A DNA stretch of 12,166 nt from positions 1 through 12,166 of the forward strand of contig JABZYJ010000052.1 in assembly GCA_015265235.1 (NCBI GenBank), read 5' to 3'. A program made the translations under genes and the position numbers. This DNA is from Selenomonas sp. GTDB taxonomy: Bacteria > Bacillota > Negativicutes > Selenomonadales > Selenomonadaceae. Positions 6,437 through 12,166 of the stretch are shown here, one piece after another (position 1 is the stretch's first letter; every line of letters starts with the position of its first letter). A model generated the notes under the pieces. That model did no database searches. It saw nothing but the letters and a program-made list of their open reading frames with translations, and had not been told where the DNA came from.

Positions 6437-8635
6437 TCAGCCCGCGGCCTCTTCCTTCGCGCGTGCGATAAGGAGGGTCAGGAGCTTGATGCCCGCCTCG
6501 GGGATGTTCGTGCCCGGGGCGAAGATCGCGACCGCGCCGTGCTCATAGAGGTTGTCATAGTCCTGCACGGGGATAACGCCGCCGATGCAGACCATGATGT
6601 CGTCGCGTCCGAGCTTTTTCAGCTCATCCACCAGCTGCGGCAGGAGTGTATTGTGCCCCGCCGCGAGCGAGCTGAACCCGACCATGTGCACGTCGTTGTC
6701 GACGGCATCCTGCGCCGTCTCGGCGGGCGTCTGGAAGAGCGGCCCCACATCGACGTCCCAGCCCATGTCGGCGAAGGAGGATGCGATGACCTTCTGTCCG
6801 CGGTCGTGTCCGTCCTGTCCCATCTTCGCAACGAAGATACGCGGGCGGCGTCCCGTCAGCTCCTCGAACTCGTCCGCCATCTCACGTGCGCGCTCGAGTT
6901 CGGTCTTGTCGGTGAACTCGGAGGAGTAGACCCCCGAAATCGTGTGGATGACCGCCTGGAAACGTCCCGAGACCTTCTCCACCGCGTCGGAGATCTCACC
7001 GAGCGAGGCACGTGCGCGCGCCGCATCGACGGCCGCCTCGAGGAGGTTGCCGTTGTCGCGCGACTCCGCCGCCTTCGTGATACCCTCAAGGCAGCGGCGC
7101 ACATCGTCTGCGTTGCGCTCGGCACGCAGCTTCTCGAGGCGTTCCACCTGCGCCTGACGCACCGCTGTATTGTCGATCGCGAGGATCTGCAGGGGGTCTT
7201 CCTTTTCGAGGCGGTATTTGTTCACACCGACGATGCTCTCGATGCCGGAGTCGATCTGTGCCTGACGGCGTGCCGCCGCCTCCTCGATGCGCATCTTCGG
7301 CAGTCCCGTCGAGATCGCCTTTGCCATGCCGCCGAGTGCCTCGACCTCCTGGATGTGCGCCCAAGCGCGGCGGATGATCTCGTTCGTGAGCGACTCAACG
7401 TAGTAGGAGCCGCCCCACGGGTCGATGATCTTGCAGACGCTCGTCTCGTCCTGGATGTAGAGCTGCGTATTGCGCGCGATGCGTGCCGAGAAGTCCGTCG
7501 GCAGGGCGATTGCCTCGTCGAGCGCGTTCGTATGGAGCGACTGCGTGTGGCCGAGTGCCGCGCCCATGGCCTCCATCGCCGTGCGCGCGATGTTGTTGAA
7601 CGGATCCTGTGCCGTGAGCGACCAGCCCGACGTCTGGCTGTGCGTACGGAGGGCCATGGACTTGTCGTTCTGTGCCCCGAAGGACTTGACGATCTTTGCC
7701 CAGAGGACGCGCGCCGCACGCATTTTGGCGATTTCCATGAAGTAGTTCTTGCCAATCGCCCAGAAGAACGAGAGCCGCTTTGCGAAATCATCGACGGCAA
7801 GCCCCGCCTTGATGCCCGTACGGATGTACTCAAGGCCGTCCGCGAGGGTGTAGCCGAGCTCGATGTCCGCCGGTGCGCCCGCCTCCTGCATGTGGTAGCC
7901 CGAGATGGAGATGCTGTTGAACTTCGGCATGTACTTCGTCGTGTACTCGAAGATGTCGCCGATGATGCGCATGGACATCTCCGGCGGGTAGATGTAGGTG
8001 TTGCGCACCATGAATTCTTTCAGGATGTCGTTCTGGATCGTGCCCGCCATGATCTTCTTGTCGACGCCCTGCTCCTCACCCGAGACGATGAAGAAGGCGA
8101 GGATCGGCAGCACGGCGCCGTTCATCGTCATGGAGACGGACATCTGGTCGAGCGGGATGCCCGAGAAGAGGATGTTCATATCGAGCATGGAGCAGACTGA
8201 GACGCCTGCCTTGCCCACGTCGCCGACGACACGCGGGTTGTCCGCATCATAGCCGCGATGCGTCGGGAGGTCGAACGCGATCGAGAGTCCCTTCTGCCCC
8301 GCAGCGAGGTTGCGGCGGTAGAACGCGTTGGACTCCTCGGCGGTCGAAAAGCCTGCGTACTGGCGTACCGTCCACGGACGGAAGACGTACATCGTGGAGT
8401 ACGGACCGCGCAGGCACGGCGGAATGCCGCTCGCAAAGTCGAGATGGTTCATGTGCGCATATACATCGTGGTCGTAGAAGGGACTCACGGGGACGCGCTC
8501 CATCGTCTTGTGTGTGAGCGCCTCAAAGGTTCGTCCCGTCTCCCCCTCGAAGAGGGCGCGCCACTCCTTGCTGTCTGCGGACGGGCTTTCGCCGAGGCTC
8601 ATGCCCGTAAAGTCGGGGTTCGTGAAGCCTGCCAT
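6437..8635 (-). CDS. mutB: Methylmalonyl-CoA mutase large (catalytic, B12-binding) subunit
   Basis: The 732-residue catalytic subunit interconverts succinyl-CoA and (R)-methylmalonyl-CoA by radical rearrangement using adenosylcobalamin. The N-terminal TIM-barrel half carries GPYSTMYVFRPWTVRQYAG (77-95, Tyr83 at the active-site Tyr89 position of P. shermanii), ESNAFYRRNLAAGQKGLS (101-118), Arg211 and GYHMQEAGA (246-254, with the catalytic His at 248). The C-terminal cobalamin-binding Rossmann domain has the base-off DxHxxG motif DGHDRG (608-613, lower-ligand His610), GFSSLAAGH (653-661) and CIGG (683-686). Length matches the family. The ATG overlaps the last base of the mutA stop (TAATG), so translation is probably coupled. 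In this kind of organism the pathway likely runs from succinyl-CoA toward propionate. Confidence 0.98.
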   Translation of the reverse strand: MAGFTNPDFTGMSLGESPSADSKEWRALFEGETGRTFEALTHKTMERVPVSPFYDHDVYAHMNHLDFASGIPPCLRGPYSTMYVFRPWTVRQYAGFSTAEESNAFYRRNLAAGQKGLSIAFDLPTHRGYDADNPRVVGDVGKAGVSVCSMLDMNILFSGIPLDQMSVSMTMNGAVLPILAFFIVSGEEQGVDKKIMAGTIQNDILKEFMVRNTYIYPPEMSMRIIGDIFEYTTKYMPKFNSISISGYHMQEAGAPADIELGYTLADGLEYIRTGIKAGLAVDDFAKRLSFFWAIGKNYFMEIAKMRAARVLWAKIVKSFGAQNDKSMALRTHSQTSGWSLTAQDPFNNIARTAMEAMGAALGHTQSLHTNALDEAIALPTDFSARIARNTQLYIQDETSVCKIIDPWGGSYYVESLTNEIIRRAWAHIQEVEALGGMAKAISTGLPKMRIEEAAARRQAQIDSGIESIVGVNKYRLEKEDPLQILAIDNTAVRQAQVERLEKLRAERNADDVRRCLEGITKAAESRDNGNLLEAAVDAARARASLGEISDAVEKVSGRFQAVIHTISGVYSSEFTDKTELERAREMADEFEELTGRRPRIFVAKMGQDGHDRGQKVIASSFADMGWDVDVGPLFQTPAETAQDAVDNDVHMVGFSSLAAGHNTLLPQLVDELKKLGRDDIMVCIGGVIPVQDYDNLYEHGAVAIFAPGTNIPEAGIKLLTLLIARAKEEAAG

Positions 8636-10818
8636 TACGCAATCATCCCTTTCTGTTTCTGAAGGCTCTCCAGGATCTCGTAGCAGTTCGCACGGACGGA
8701 GATGTATTCATCAATGCCCGCTTCCTTATAAGTCTCAAGCAGATCCTTCGGCGCAGCACCCGCAAGGAAAACGCGGGCCTTCGGCAGCACCTCATGGAGT
8801 TTCGGCGCGAGTGCGGGAACGATCTCGGGGTAGGTCGCGTCCGTGGAGCAGATGACAACGGCATCCGCCCCGCTGGCGCGCGCCGCATCCGCCGCCTCCT
8901 CAATGGTCTTAAAGCCATCGTTGCCAAGCACCTCGAATGCACCGACCTGCAAAAAGCCCGTGGTAAAGTCCGCGCGTGCCTTGTGCTGCGGAATGGGCCC
9001 CATGTTCGCGAGGAAGATCTTCACGTTGTCGTTCTTCTCCGCCTTGTATTCCTCTGTGCGCTGACGAAGTGCCTCGAACCGCTCGCTCCAGCGATGCGGC
9101 GCAATCGCCGTGACCGTCTCCGCACCGTTCCCCTCCGTGACCGCCGTCATGAGCTCTGCAATCGTCGCCCCCGCGAGTGCCGCCTCGACCGCGTTATCCA
9201 CGCTGTGCGCCTGCCGCAGGGATGCGAGCGCCTCGTCGCGGTGCTTCACGTCGATGTCCGAGAGGTAGGCGTCGATGTCCGCCGTACGCTGTGCCTTGAG
9301 CGCTGCGGTATCCTCTGCACGCGTCTCGAGCAGTGTCTCCGTCATGTTCGGATACATATTGTTGCCGACGATGCGGTCGCGGCGCAGATCGGCGTTTTTG
9401 AACCGTGCGGCGAGCACCGCTGCCACGCTCTCCTGTAGGGAGCCTGCGCGGAGCGCCGCGACGATGCCCCCCTCTTTCTCGATGCGCTGGAACTCGGCCC
9501 AGATCTTTTCCTTCATCTGGCGCGTCAGCGTCTCGACTGCCCACGAGCCGCCGGCGGGGTCGATGGGCTGGAGGAGGCCAAACTCCTCCTGCAGCATGAT
9601 CTGGACGTTGCGTGCAATACGGCGGGAGAACTCGTCGCCCTTGCGGATGGGCTCATCGAACGGCGCACTCTCGAAGGAGTCGATGCCGCCGACAACGCCC
9701 GAGAAGATCTCCGTCGTGTTGCGGAGCATGTTGACGTAGGGGTCGTAGATGGTCTTGAAGAACAGCGCAGGGCGCGCATGGATGCGCATCTTCTGTGCCT
9801 CCGCACTTCCCCCGAACGCGCCCACGATCTGTGCCCAGAGGGGACGCACGGCGCGCAGCTTGGCGATCTGCAGGAAGAAGTTCGCGCCCATCGAGAACGC
9901 AAAGGCGATCTGTGACGCCGCCTCGTCGATCGTGAGTCCGCGCTCACAGAGAGCGCGCAGATATGCCGTCGCCGTGGCAAGAACCGAAGCGACCTCCTGC
10001 ACATCGTTCGCGCCGCCGTTGCTGTAGACGTCGCTGCGCACGAACACCGTGCGCAGATGCGGTGCGTTTACCGTCGCCCAGCGCGCTGCCGCTGCGAGGC
10101 TGTCATAGTGGGCATCGAGGGAGGCGGGGAGTTTCCCGTCCGCCGCCAGTGCGCCGATGGGGTCGGCACCGACGATGCCGCGCACCTCTGCCATGTCCTC
10201 GCCCGAGGCACGGCGTGCCGCCGCCACAAGGGCGAGCAGGGGCACGGCGTTCGCGCCTGCGTAGACATAGAGGGGGAACTTCGCGAGGTCAAGTCCCGTG
10301 AGGAGGACGTGCATGTCCTCGACCGTCGTCACACTCGTCCCTGTGTCGCCGACCGCCTCCGCCTGACGCGCATCCACACCGGCACGCGACGCCGTGTCGA
10401 GCACGATATGGTAGATCGTCGCGCCCTTGTCATTCTCGTGGCGCAGGAGCTCGTTGTTCTCCGCCGGCAGCGTCTCGTCACACGCCTGTGCGATGCCCCA
10501 CGGCTTGCCGATGTAGCCCGCCGCATCCACGCCGCGCAGGTAGTCTCCCATGCCGGGCATGACGCCCTTCGGCAGGATGTCCTCCGTGTGCTTTCGCGTA
10601 TACATCGGGTCGAAGGTGATCCCCTCGTAGGTCTTCGTGAACATCTTCTTCTCGAACGGCGCGCCCTTCAGGAGTGCCTCACAGGCGGCTTTCCACTCCT
10701 CGTCCGTGGGCGGCGTGAATTCATCGAGCGGAACATCGGGAAAATTCTCGACATCCGCCGATTTCTTCAGAAGCTTCTGAAGTTCCTCGTCGCTCGACCG
10801 CTCTTTTTCTTCCGGCAT
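8635..10818 (-). CDS. mutA: Methylmalonyl-CoA mutase small (non-catalytic) subunit
   Basis: The 727-residue partner of MutB. It has the mutase barrel fold with diverged motifs (for example GDTGTSVTTVEDMHVLL at 157-173 and FAFSMGANFFLQIAKLRAVR at 306-325) and a C-terminal Rossmann-like domain (from about 597) in which DxHxxG is replaced by the IPQHKARADFTTGF region (609-622), so it cannot ligate cobalamin through His. That is normal for the small subunit. An acidic N-terminal tail (about 1-45) probably wraps the partner. The ATG has AGGAGG 7 nt upstream. It is the first gene downstream of the B12-riboswitch leader. Confidence 0.96.
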   Translation of the reverse strand: MPEEKERSSDEELQKLLKKSADVENFPDVPLDEFTPPTDEEWKAACEALLKGAPFEKKMFTKTYEGITFDPMYTRKHTEDILPKGVMPGMGDYLRGVDAAGYIGKPWGIAQACDETLPAENNELLRHENDKGATIYHIVLDTASRAGVDARQAEAVGDTGTSVTTVEDMHVLLTGLDLAKFPLYVYAGANAVPLLALVAAARRASGEDMAEVRGIVGADPIGALAADGKLPASLDAHYDSLAAAARWATVNAPHLRTVFVRSDVYSNGGANDVQEVASVLATATAYLRALCERGLTIDEAASQIAFAFSMGANFFLQIAKLRAVRPLWAQIVGAFGGSAEAQKMRIHARPALFFKTIYDPYVNMLRNTTEIFSGVVGGIDSFESAPFDEPIRKGDEFSRRIARNVQIMLQEEFGLLQPIDPAGGSWAVETLTRQMKEKIWAEFQRIEKEGGIVAALRAGSLQESVAAVLAARFKNADLRRDRIVGNNMYPNMTETLLETRAEDTAALKAQRTADIDAYLSDIDVKHRDEALASLRQAHSVDNAVEAALAGATIAELMTAVTEGNGAETVTAIAPHRWSERFEALRQRTEEYKAEKNDNVKIFLANMGPIPQHKARADFTTGFLQVGAFEVLGNDGFKTIEEAADAARASGADAVVICSTDATYPEIVPALAPKLHEVLPKARVFLAGAAPKDLLETYKEAGIDEYISVRANCYEILESLQKQKGMIA

Positions 10819-10857
10819 AGTACGTCCTCCTTTAATTTATTCCGGGAAGGCTCTGTC

Positions 10858-11008
10858 AGGGTTAGCCCCCAACATATAATAAAGCAATACGATGTGGGCA
10901 AAATTTTTTGTCCTGTCCATGAAATGCGCTGAACGCGTAGAAGAGCTGCGCGAAAGCGTATTGAAGCCGACAGGGCAAAAAAGATAAACACAGAGTATTG
11001 CTAACCCT
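10858..11008. repeat. 151-bp imperfect inverted repeat upstream of mutA
   Basis: The termini are a perfect 9-bp inverted repeat (AGGGTTAGC at 10858-10866, GCTAACCCT at 11000-11008). Inside, AGCAATAC (10883-10890) pairs with GTATTGCT (10995-11002), and TTTTTTGTCCTGTC (10904-10917) pairs with 10969-10982 over 14 bp with one T:G wobble. The outer two helices share bases 11000-11002, so they compete or stack with a bulge. The wobble is a pair only in plus-strand RNA. There is no target-site duplication. It could be a MITE-like remnant or a leader RNA fold. Confidence 0.6.
10873..10901 (-). promoter_or_regulatory. Possible internal promoter directly upstream of mutA
   Basis: TTGCCC (10901-10896), a 17-bp spacer, then TATATG (10878-10873); each hexamer matches consensus at 4 of 6 positions. 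Transcripts would start near 10866, inside the inverted repeat and about 48 nt before mutA, bypassing the riboswitch. Weak but well placed. Confidence 0.35.
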
Positions 11009-11043
11009 AAAAAAAATCGCTCTGAGCTTCCACCCTCAGAGCG
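11009..11043 (-). terminator. Second, strong intrinsic terminator in the mutA leader
   Basis: A perfect 9-bp stem CGCTCTGAG/CTCAGAGCG (11018-11026 with 11035-11043) with an 8-nt loop is followed on the minus strand by A and then eight T. This is the best terminator in the window, and it stands between the riboswitch promoter and mutA. Confidence 0.85.
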
Positions 11044-11062
11044 TTCCCCCATCACGGGGGAA
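11044..11062. other. Short hairpin next to the second leader terminator
   Basis: TTCCCCC and GGGGGAA form a 7-bp stem with a 5-nt loop. It abuts the terminator on one side and the 13-bp inverted repeat on the other. Its GTGATGGGG (minus strand) repeats a 9-mer found at 11325-11317 near the riboswitch end. Confidence 0.5.
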
Positions 11063-11257
11063 AAACGAGAACTGAAAAGATGAGCAATGTTTCCCCAAGG
11101 AGCAATGCTCCTTCATCCCGGGGAAATCTCTGCGCATGTTCCCGGACGTGCGCACAGATCTCCGCAGGATCGCGCAGGGAATCGAGCCTCGCATAGAAAA
11201 AGCCCATCCCGCAGCAGCAGAATGGGGCTTTCCGGTATCGTCACTCAGTTCTCGTTT
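11063..11257. other. Structured block closed by a perfect 13-bp inverted repeat (candidate non-coding RNA domain)
   Basis: AAACGAGAACTGA (11063-11075) and TCAGTTCTCGTTT (11245-11257) are exact complements 169 bp apart. Inside are a 14-bp stem with a bulge (TTTCCCC+AAGGAGC, 11090-11126), a hairpin with UGCGCA arms (11126-11159), an overlapping alternative with GAUC arms, and the first terminator (11197-11231). GATGA/TCGTC next to the closing helix pairs fully only in plus-strand RNA. I do not recognise it as a known RNA family, and the acting strand is not settled. Confidence 0.5.
11197..11231 (-). terminator. First intrinsic terminator after the B12 riboswitch (expression platform)
   Basis: AAAGCCCCAT (11231-11222) pairs with ATGGGCTTT (11207-11199) with one bulged C, followed on the minus strand by TTTTT. 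It lies about 120 nt after the aptamer. ATGGGG at 11322-11317, just after the aptamer, can pair with its CCCCAT arm and so could act as an antiterminator. Confidence 0.7.
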
Positions 11258-11258
11258 G

Positions 11259-11281
11259 GTTTGGTCGCAACTGCGCCAAAC
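11259..11281 (+). terminator. Weak plus-strand terminator-like hairpin in the leader
   Basis: GTTTGG+CGC (11259-11268, one bulged T) pairs with GCG+CCAAAC (11273-11281), followed on the plus strand only by TTTATAT. It would end a plus-strand RNA covering the structured block if one exists; equally it may be part of the riboswitch leader fold. Confidence 0.3.
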
Positions 11282-11349
11282 TTTATATCAAGCGAACGAA
11301 TCCGCAAAATCTCCATCCCCATCACTCGCAGGTCAATCGGTGATTGTTA

Positions 11350-11551
11350 ATCAAGCAGGTCTCCTGGCTCCAGTTCATCGCTCCTTCGCATCTTCCCGGG
11401 GGGACTCCCCAGTGACTGCCAGCTCGCGCTGGCGTGCGAATTTGCTCCCTGATACAGTGGCGTGACCGCTCCGGCTTATGAGATCATACTCTCCCTACCG
11501 GATTCCCTATGAAGCATTGAGACTTTGCTATGCAAAACCTCTGCACTTGAT
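11350..11551 (-). promoter_or_regulatory. Cobalamin (AdoCbl) riboswitch aptamer upstream of mutAB
   Basis: Read on the minus strand, it begins with P1 arm ATCAAG (11551-11546) and ends with CTTGAT (11355-11350). It contains the conserved core GCCGGAGCGG...GCCACTG (GCCACTG at 11461-11455), the AGGGAATCCGGT segment before it, a hairpin GCCAGC/GCTGGC in the variable arm, and the diagnostic B12 box GAGCCAGGAGACCTGC (11370-11355). The size, about 202 nt, is typical of the class Rfam calls Cobalamin. Such aptamers bind AdoCbl and usually shut off downstream expression. The first downstream gene, mutA, encodes part of an AdoCbl-dependent enzyme. Confidence 0.93.
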
Positions 11552-11575
11552 CCAATTTCTATATGTAATTTTTAT

Positions 11576-11594
11576 GGTACGATAGAATAGTACC
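11576..11594. promoter_or_regulatory. Candidate operator dyad over the riboswitch promoter -10
   Basis: An interrupted palindrome, GGTACnATnnnATnGTACC, in which 14 of 19 positions are symmetric, covers the -10 box and the expected start site. It suggests a dimeric repressor site; no cognate regulator is visible here. Confidence 0.4.
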
Positions 11595-11615
11595 ACTGAA
11601 AGCATTTCTTGTCAA
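11587..11615 (-). promoter_or_regulatory. Strong promoter of the riboswitch-mutAB transcript
   Basis: Consensus -35 TTGACA (11615-11610), a spacer of exactly 17 bp, and -10 TACTAT (11592-11587) with an extended TGG before it. Transcription should start near 11580, about 30 nt before the riboswitch P1. The -35 box begins right after the U-run of the preceding gene's terminator. Confidence 0.85.
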
Positions 11616-11616
11616 T

Positions 11617-11655
11617 AAAAAAGAATCACTGCGTGAATACTTCCACAGTGATTCT
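11617..11655 (-). terminator. Intrinsic terminator after the 3D-domain gene
   Basis: A perfect 10-bp stem AGAATCACTG/CAGTGATTCT (11646-11655 with 11622-11631), a 14-nt loop, and TTTTTT on the minus strand. Confidence 0.88.
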
Positions 11656-11663
11656 CTCTTTTG

Positions 11664-12166
11664 TTACTCGAGGACGTAGACCTCAACCGATCGTCGTCCG
11701 AACTGGATGGCCTCGTCATAGCTCTCCATGCAGAGGTCAATCGTATTGCCGACGATCGCCCCGCCCGTATCCGCGGCGATTGCCTCGCCGTAGCCCGGGA
11801 TGTAGAGCCGCGAGCCGAGCGGAATGACGTTCGGGTCGACGGCGACGACACCGCGGCGCGCCGCCATACCGGTCGCCGTGATGCCCGCACCGCCCCCATC
11901 ACTCGGGAGGTAGGCGGATGCGCGCATGGTATACGCTGCACGGTAGCGGGGAATGCCCCGGCTCACACGCTCGGCCTCGCGCTCACGCGCGCGCCGCTGC
12001 TCTGCCGCCTGCTCATTCTCTGTGAGCTGGATCGCGAGGTGTGCCGTGACCGGTGTCTCAACCCCCGGGCTCACATCGACCTCGTTCATATTGTAGCCGT
12101 ACTCTGCCACAACGTCGCCGACGGTGCGTCCGCTCGTCATGACCTGCTGTGTATCGCCCCAGAAGG
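11664..12166 (-). CDS. DUF348/3D-domain cell-wall protein (partial, 5' end outside window)
   Basis: The frame is open to the right edge, so the N-terminus is missing; the ATG at 12140 is internal because coding sequence (FWGDTQQV) continues upstream of it and no good ribosome binding site precedes it. Counting from that Met: a ubiquitin-like DUF348 repeat about 1-40 (SGRTVGDVVAEYGYNMNEVD), a charged Arg/Glu linker 41-62, and a 3D domain (PF06725) about 70-158 with its three conserved Asp in VAVDPNVIPLG (Asp102), ADTGGAIVG (Asp124) and TIDLCM (Asp135). The 3D fold is a double-psi barrel shared with MltA and resuscitation-promoting-factor-like (Sps/YuiC-type) lytic transglycosylases, so a peptidoglycan-cleaving or wall-remodelling role is likely. 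It probably carries a signal peptide upstream of the window. Unrelated in function to mutAB. Confidence 0.88.
   Translation of the reverse strand, partial: FWGDTQQVMTSGRTVGDVVAEYGYNMNEVDVSPGVETPVTAHLAIQLTENEQAAEQRRAREREAERVSRGIPRYRAAYTMRASAYLPSDGGGAGITATGMAARRGVVAVDPNVIPLGSRLYIPGYGEAIAADTGGAIVGNTIDLCMESYDEAIQFGRRSVEVYVLE

Larger units (their letters stand above)
10819..11349 (-). other. Long structured leader between the B12 riboswitch and mutA (no gene seen)
   Basis: These 531 bases hold no credible coding region. In transcription order they contain an antiterminator candidate (ATGGGG, 11322-11317), a terminator (11231-11197), a structured block bounded by a 13-bp inverted repeat (11257-11063), a small hairpin, a second terminator (11043-11009), an imperfect inverted repeat (11008-10858) with a possible internal promoter, and the mutA ribosome binding site (10831-10826). 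Short frames inside it lack ribosome binding sites. Confidence 0.7.

Noticed and set aside
6365..8200. A 611-codon open frame on the plus strand.
   Set aside because: It is exactly antisense to mutB, its composition is Arg/Asp/Val/His-rich as expected for a GC-rich shadow, and it has no ribosome binding site or recognisable domain.
10858..11008. Recent insertion-sequence or MITE insertion proven by target-site duplication.
   Set aside because: The bases flanking the two ends do not match, so mobility is only a hypothesis.
11018..11043. T-box-like GGGTGG in the second leader terminator.
   Set aside because: The motif falls in the terminator loop, the rest of the T-box sequence and the stem I features are missing, and mutA is not an amino-acid gene.
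10837..11055. Two overlapping minus-strand frames of about 72-74 codons upstream of mutA.
   Set aside because: They cross a strong terminator and an inverted repeat and lack ribosome binding sites.
11063..11257. 6S RNA, RNase P RNA, tmRNA or SRP RNA.
   Set aside because: The fold is multibranched instead of the single long bubble hairpin of 6S, and none of the conserved core sequences of the others could be found.
1..12166. tRNA, rRNA, CRISPR arrays, transposase genes or prophage genes.
   Set aside because: No cloverleaf, spaced direct-repeat array or recombinase/phage protein was seen on either strand.

Overview
The window looks like chromosomal DNA from a high-GC member of the Negativicutes, most likely Selenomonas or Centipeda-like. 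The reasons are the paired methylmalonyl-CoA mutase subunits with MeaB (the succinate-to-propionate fermentation route), Firmicutes-type AAGGAGG ribosome binding sites, the DcuC-family carrier, Cache- and PilJ-type receptors, and a 3D-domain wall protein of Firmicutes type. The genus is an inference; nothing here fixes it. Every gene I can support is on the minus strand, so transcription runs from high to low coordinates. The many long plus-strand reading frames are antisense shadows caused by GC-rich codon use.

Layout, in order of transcription: (1) 12166-11664, the 3' part of a DUF348/3D-domain cell-wall protein, with an intrinsic terminator. (2) 11615-10819, a strong promoter, an AdoCbl (vitamin B12) riboswitch of about 200 nt, and an unusually long structured leader of about 530 nt with two intrinsic terminators and two extended inverted repeats. 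(3) 10818-6437, mutA and mutB, the small and large subunits of methylmalonyl-CoA mutase, overlapping by one base (TAATG), followed by a terminator. (4) 6381-6205, a 177-bp imperfect palindrome. (5) 6152-4352, meaB (the G-protein chaperone of the mutase) and an MsrA-family gene that has lost the catalytic residues. (6) 4346-4302, a perfect 19-bp hairpin. (7) 4252-937, a promoter and two receptor genes: a PilJ/NarX-like receptor whose cytoplasmic domain lacks the CheA/CheW-binding tip, then a full-length dCache chemoreceptor with its terminator. (8) 777-1, the 5' part of a DcuC-family C4-dicarboxylate transporter.

How they fit together: MutAB needs adenosylcobalamin to interconvert succinyl-CoA and (R)-methylmalonyl-CoA, MeaB protects and loads the cofactor, and DcuC probably moves succinate or fumarate. 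The leader senses the same cofactor. The arrangement is odd because B12 riboswitches usually switch genes OFF when cofactor is present, while here the first gene downstream needs B12.

The observations most worth following up are the B12-riboswitch leader with serial terminators and unassigned RNA structures, the tip-less receptor, the MsrA-family pseudoenzyme next to meaB, and the 177-bp palindrome.
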